From Hsuehochloa calcarea (lineage: Eukaryota > Streptophyta > Magnoliopsida > Poales > Poaceae), in contig CM070601.1 of assembly GCA_036346395.1 (NCBI GenBank), positions 18,535,763 to 18,599,762 of the forward strand: a stretch of 64,000 nt of DNA, given 5' to 3'. The notes beneath the pieces are model-generated. The model did no database searches. It had not been told where the DNA came from and saw nothing but the letters and a program-made list of their open reading frames with translations. Shown in pieces: positions 60,891 to 64,000 of this stretch (its first letter is position 1; the number at the start of each line of letters is the position of its first letter). A program made the translations under genes and the position numbers.

Positions 60891-62717
60891 TGTTGGAATC
60901 AAAAGACTACAATATGTGGACACATGTTTTCTTTGTGAAAACGAATAACACAAAGGAGCACTCAGAGTTGTGACGCAAACTCTTCTTACGCCGTTTTCTA
61001 CTTTGTTGTTATTCAACTTAACTGCACTCTTGATTACATAAAGGAAATGCTAGATAGTGTGGTCAGCTACCAGCATCTTGATCCACTACTCATGCCACTA
61101 GACGCACAAATCGGATCACAGCTGCGACCGGCTCAACCAACAAACTCACACCTACATGCACGCTACTAAAGACACGTTCAAACACACATGCAGTACATCC
61201 AAATGTTGACGTGACAGACCCTAACATAATGCAAACACATACTAACAACTGACGTGGGACACAACTAGTGCAATAAGATTATTATCAACAATCCCCCCTT
61301 AATCTTGTTGTCATTATTCGAGTACCACCACGCCGAGCTTCAGAGTAGCGCCGGCTCGTCATCCGCATCCACCGCGGCGAAATATGCCCGTTCTTTCTTT
61401 GGCTCATCGCACTCGGACGAGAAATGGCCGAGCTCCCGACAATTGAAGCATTGGATCTTCGACTTGTCGAACTTACTATGGTGCTTCTTCTTGCCGCCAT
61501 CTTGACCATGACCACGGTCACCATTCTTCTTTGTGCCACTGTCAGAGTCCTCGCCGCCCCTCTTCTCTTCAGCGGTTTTGGCCCCATTCGGCGCGCGTGA
61601 GTAGCAGGTGCTCTCCTTCTTCCTTGTCACGCCGCCGCCCCTTCAAGCTCTCCTTGTACGCCCTTAAGCATCCGATGGCCTCCATCATCGACATCGCCGA
61701 TACATCGCCCCATTGTTCAATGGTGCTGACAATGGATAGAAATTTATCGGGGACGGAGTGTAGGAGCTTCTCCATAACGACACTCTCCTCCACCTTGGTA
61801 CGGAGAGCAGGTATCTCGTTGACCGTGGTGGCGAGCTTCAACGTGAACTCATTGATTGTTTCCGAGTCCCCCATGTGCATACGCTCAAACTCCCTCTTGA
61901 GAGTTTGTACGTGTGCCTTCTTGCCGCGATCTTCACCGACGTGCATCTCCTTAAGAGTGTCCCAAGCCTCCTTTGCCGCCTCCTTCTCGGATATGGTCAT
62001 CACAACGGCCTCCGGCACGGCTTGGACTATGGCAGCGAGAGCCATCTGGTCATTCTTCTCATCGACCAATTCTTTGCCCTCCACTGCCGCCCACACTCCT
62101 TGTGCATACATGATGATCTTTATCTTCACTGCCCACACCCCGTAATTACTCTCTGTGAGCATGGGGTATTGGAGGGTCACAAACCCTTCCCTCGCTGGCG
62201 CCCTTGACGTCACCAAGTCGCCGATGTTGCCGCCCGCAGTGGCACTGCTTGGCGATTCACCTCCATGCGGCATCATCTTCGGCATCTCCTTGCGTCGAAC
62301 CTGGCTCTGATACCAATTATTGGAATCAAAAGACTACAATATGTGGACACACATTTTCTTTGTGGAAACGAATAACACAAAGGAACACTCAGAGTTGTGA
62401 CGCAAACTCTTCTTGCGCCGTTTTCTACTCTGTTGCTATTCAACTTAACTGCACTCTTGATTACATAAAGGAAATGTTAGATAGTGCGGTCAGCCACCAA
62501 CATCTTGATCCACTACTCATGCCACTAGACGCACAAATCGGATCACAGTCGCGACCGGCTCAACCAACAAACTCACACCTACATGCACGCTACTAAAGAC
62601 ATGTTCAAACACACATGCAGCACATCCAAATGTTGACGTGACAGACCCTAACATAATGCAAACACATACTAACAACTGACGTGGGACACAACTAGTGCAA
62701 CAAGATTATTATCAATA
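60891..62717 (-). mobile_element. Gag-only LTR retrotransposon (TR-GAG type), 1.83 kb, copia-like
   Basis: Two 400-bp LTRs, 60891-61290 and 62318-62717, run from TGTTGGAATC (TATTGGAATC in the right copy) to TTATCAACA (TTATCAATA in the right copy). Flanks GCGGA (60886-60890) and GCGGG (62718-62722) match at four of five bases. On the minus strand, TGGTATCAGAGCC next to the right LTR is the initiator-tRNA-Met primer site. AAGGGGGGA next to the left LTR is the polypurine tract. Only gag is encoded; no protease, integrase, RT or RNase H is present. This is the structure described as TR-GAG, which depends on a helper element. Confidence 0.9.
61340..62285 (-). CDS. Gag of the TR-GAG element (copia type, with zinc knuckle; one frameshift)
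   Basis: From ATG 62285 the frame runs to 61569 and encodes a copia gag with LQYPMLTESNYGVWAVKIKI near residue 40, then AKEAWDTLKEMHVGEDRGKK and YKESLKGRRRDKEEGEHLLL. It then stops at EWGQNR. A second frame, overlapping from 61630 to 61340, carries the basic linker and the knuckle CFNCRELGHFSSEC. One base of frameshift joins them in logic. Gag would form the particle that packages element RNA. The shift may be decay, a sequence error or programmed. Confidence 0.85.
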
Positions 62718-63099
62718 GCGGGTGTGCGGGGGCAGCAGCGGGGAGCGGGCCGGACATGTTGTTTTCAGGGAGGGAGAGCGAGAGGAGGGCATCGAGGCGT
62801 AGGAGCGCAGAGCGGGGGAGGCGGCCGGAGAGGGAGGCGACGGGGAGCGCGATCGCGGCGACGCGACCGGTGCGGGGGTCGCAGGAGACGCCTGACCAGG
62901 CGCAGGCGAGGTCAGCGTCCTCAGACCAGGGCGCGAGGCGGCCCGATCGGACGGAGACCCCCGACTTGAAGACAACCAGCGCGAGCACGTCGTCGCTCAC
63001 GGCGGCTGCGGCGGCCGTTGTGACGAGGAGAACGACGAGGGAGAGGAGGAGGGAGGCGGCGGCGTTGGCCATCGGGGACGGGGAGGGGGAAGGGATCAT

Positions 63100-64000
63100 G
63101 GGAGGTGGAGGTGTTCGTCCATTGGATCGTAGCGGGCCAACGGCAGTTCTTGGAGGCGCACTGTGTACCTGGCGTGGCGAGTCACTGGTTTTTTTGCGGG
63201 GAGTGGGAAACCCCTTGCCATTAATGCCTCCCGTTCCCGTAGCACAGAAAAGGATTATGATGAAATGGATTTTTTTTTAACTCTCTCTCTTTTCTTTACA
63301 AGGATTACTCTTATTTTGAAGAAAAAAAAAGCTAGTATGAACGTGTGGTGCTTGTCAAGATAAACACATATTTCATTATTTTGTCAAATTGTCAAATGCG
63401 TGTTAAGGTGATGTTTGGGCGATAAGCTTGAGTTTGATGTAGTATTTGATGTTTTACCGAGCTAGGCTTATGCGGATAAGCTCGAGTTGCCGTGCCAAAC
63501 GCTCAAGCTCCAGAGCCCGGCTTCGGAGGAGCCTAATTTGCACTAGGGAGAGAAGCATGGGAAGGGTGGCTGCTTGAAATGATTTTGGGGCGAGAATTAT
63601 CAACCTTGCCCTCGTGGGAGGCTGAAGCCGATTGTCGATGATCGGAATACAGGGTTTCTATCGAGTTTATTTGAAAATAATAATATGAGAACACTATCAA
63701 AATGAAAACTCTTTATTGATGTAGATACACTGAGTGTTTATATGAGGATACAACGGGGATGTTACATAATCGATTAACTTGAGTCTGAACAGTGAATGAT
63801 TACGCGATGATTTATTAGAACCTGTATTACAGAATATGTGGGCTATATCCTTTATAGTTATTGAAGGAGTGACAGTTAATACCGCTAAAGACGTCTCTAA
63901 TCTCTACACACGTTCCTCATTGGAGTCTTGAACTGTTACGTAATTTAGCCAATTATCGTAAGTTGCTAGATGCGCAAATAACTGATTTCCCGTTAGTCAC
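63100..64000. other. Upstream flank of the LRR pseudogene; partial LTR-like DNA at window end
   Basis: 63100-63300 is the former 5' flank. 63400-63560 has repeated AAGCTTGAGTTTGA / AAGCTCGAGTTGCC and GTTTGGGCG / CCAAACGC strings, as in a decayed MITE. From about 63640 to the end the DNA is uniform and LTR-like, but it runs off the window, so it cannot be classified. Confidence 0.3.

Larger units (their letters stand above)
59650..63072 (-). pseudogene. LRR receptor-kinase (At3g28040/PXC-like) ectodomain pseudogene, interrupted by two TEs
   Basis: Three minus-strand segments read as one ectodomain. 63072-62723 gives a signal peptide (MANAAASLLLSLVVLLVTTA) and an LRR N-cap (DDVLALVVFKSGV, CAWSGVSCDP). 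60890-60448 gives repeats such as LVSLNLSDNRLSGPAPNGIW. 60139-59650 gives repeats such as LQALDLSGNAFSGAIPPEIA. The repeats have the LxxLxLSxNxxSGxxP form. The order resembles the family of Arabidopsis At3g28040 and related LRR-III/VII-like receptors. Breaks: a gag-only element (60891-62717), a solo LTR (60145-60442), a frameshift beside the latter and another near 59750. After CSSLIAL the sequence loses similarity, with GTAAGT at about 59645, so remaining repeats and the kinase are absent here. No functional receptor can be made. Confidence 0.85.

Overview
This is plant nuclear DNA, and the evidence points to a grass (Poaceae). It has two group III WRKY genes with the conserved WRKY-domain intron, an EDR4-like zinc-ribbon gene, and a broken LRR receptor gene. 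These lie in a dense nest of grass-type transposable elements: 4-kb Ty3/gypsy solo LTRs, an En/Spm CACTA element, Tourist MITEs with TTA/TAA target duplications, and a gag-only copia-type element. I cannot name the species.

Layout from left to right. 398-1721 (+) is a two-exon EDR4-like gene. 4.9-6.7 kb holds a long imperfect hairpin and a transposon-associated GRF-type zinc-finger ORF between two direct repeats. Two Tourist-like MITEs follow at 8073-8611 and 11647-11929. At 12100-26113 a plus-strand solo LTR of about 4.2 kb is split by a 9.8-kb CACTA element (16091-25925, TSD TTG). That element carries a captured and broken F-box-like gene, a Ptta/En/Spm-type ORF, an Ulp1-protease-like ORF and a nested insertion. 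27352-30921 (+) is a three-exon WRKY gene with the variant WRKYGEK heptad. At 32842-50535 a second solo LTR of the same family, in reverse orientation (TSD ATAGG), is split by a complete 13.1-kb Ty3/gypsy element (33340-46463, TSD AGCTC). This element has decayed gag-pol on the minus strand and a spliced, coiled-coil antisense gene on the plus strand. 51263-52375 (+) is the second WRKY gene, with canonical WRKYGQK.

The right part holds a possible small coiled-coil gene (-), a mini-CACTA, an 875-bp foldback made of two inverted copies of a protein-coding fragment with a third copy nearby, and an LRR receptor-kinase pseudogene (-). The pseudogene is interrupted by a 298-bp solo LTR (TSD AAATC) and by a 1.8-kb element with terminal repeats and only gag.

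The two WRKY genes are in the same orientation and about 20 kb apart. Most of that distance is the nested gypsy insertion, so they were probably closer neighbours before it. With the EDR4-like and LRR-receptor sequences, the host genes here belong to families often linked to defence, but nothing in the sequence proves joint function. Exon boundaries are read by eye from GT/AG sites and frame continuity. TE family names rest on termini, target duplications and protein motifs, not on database searches.
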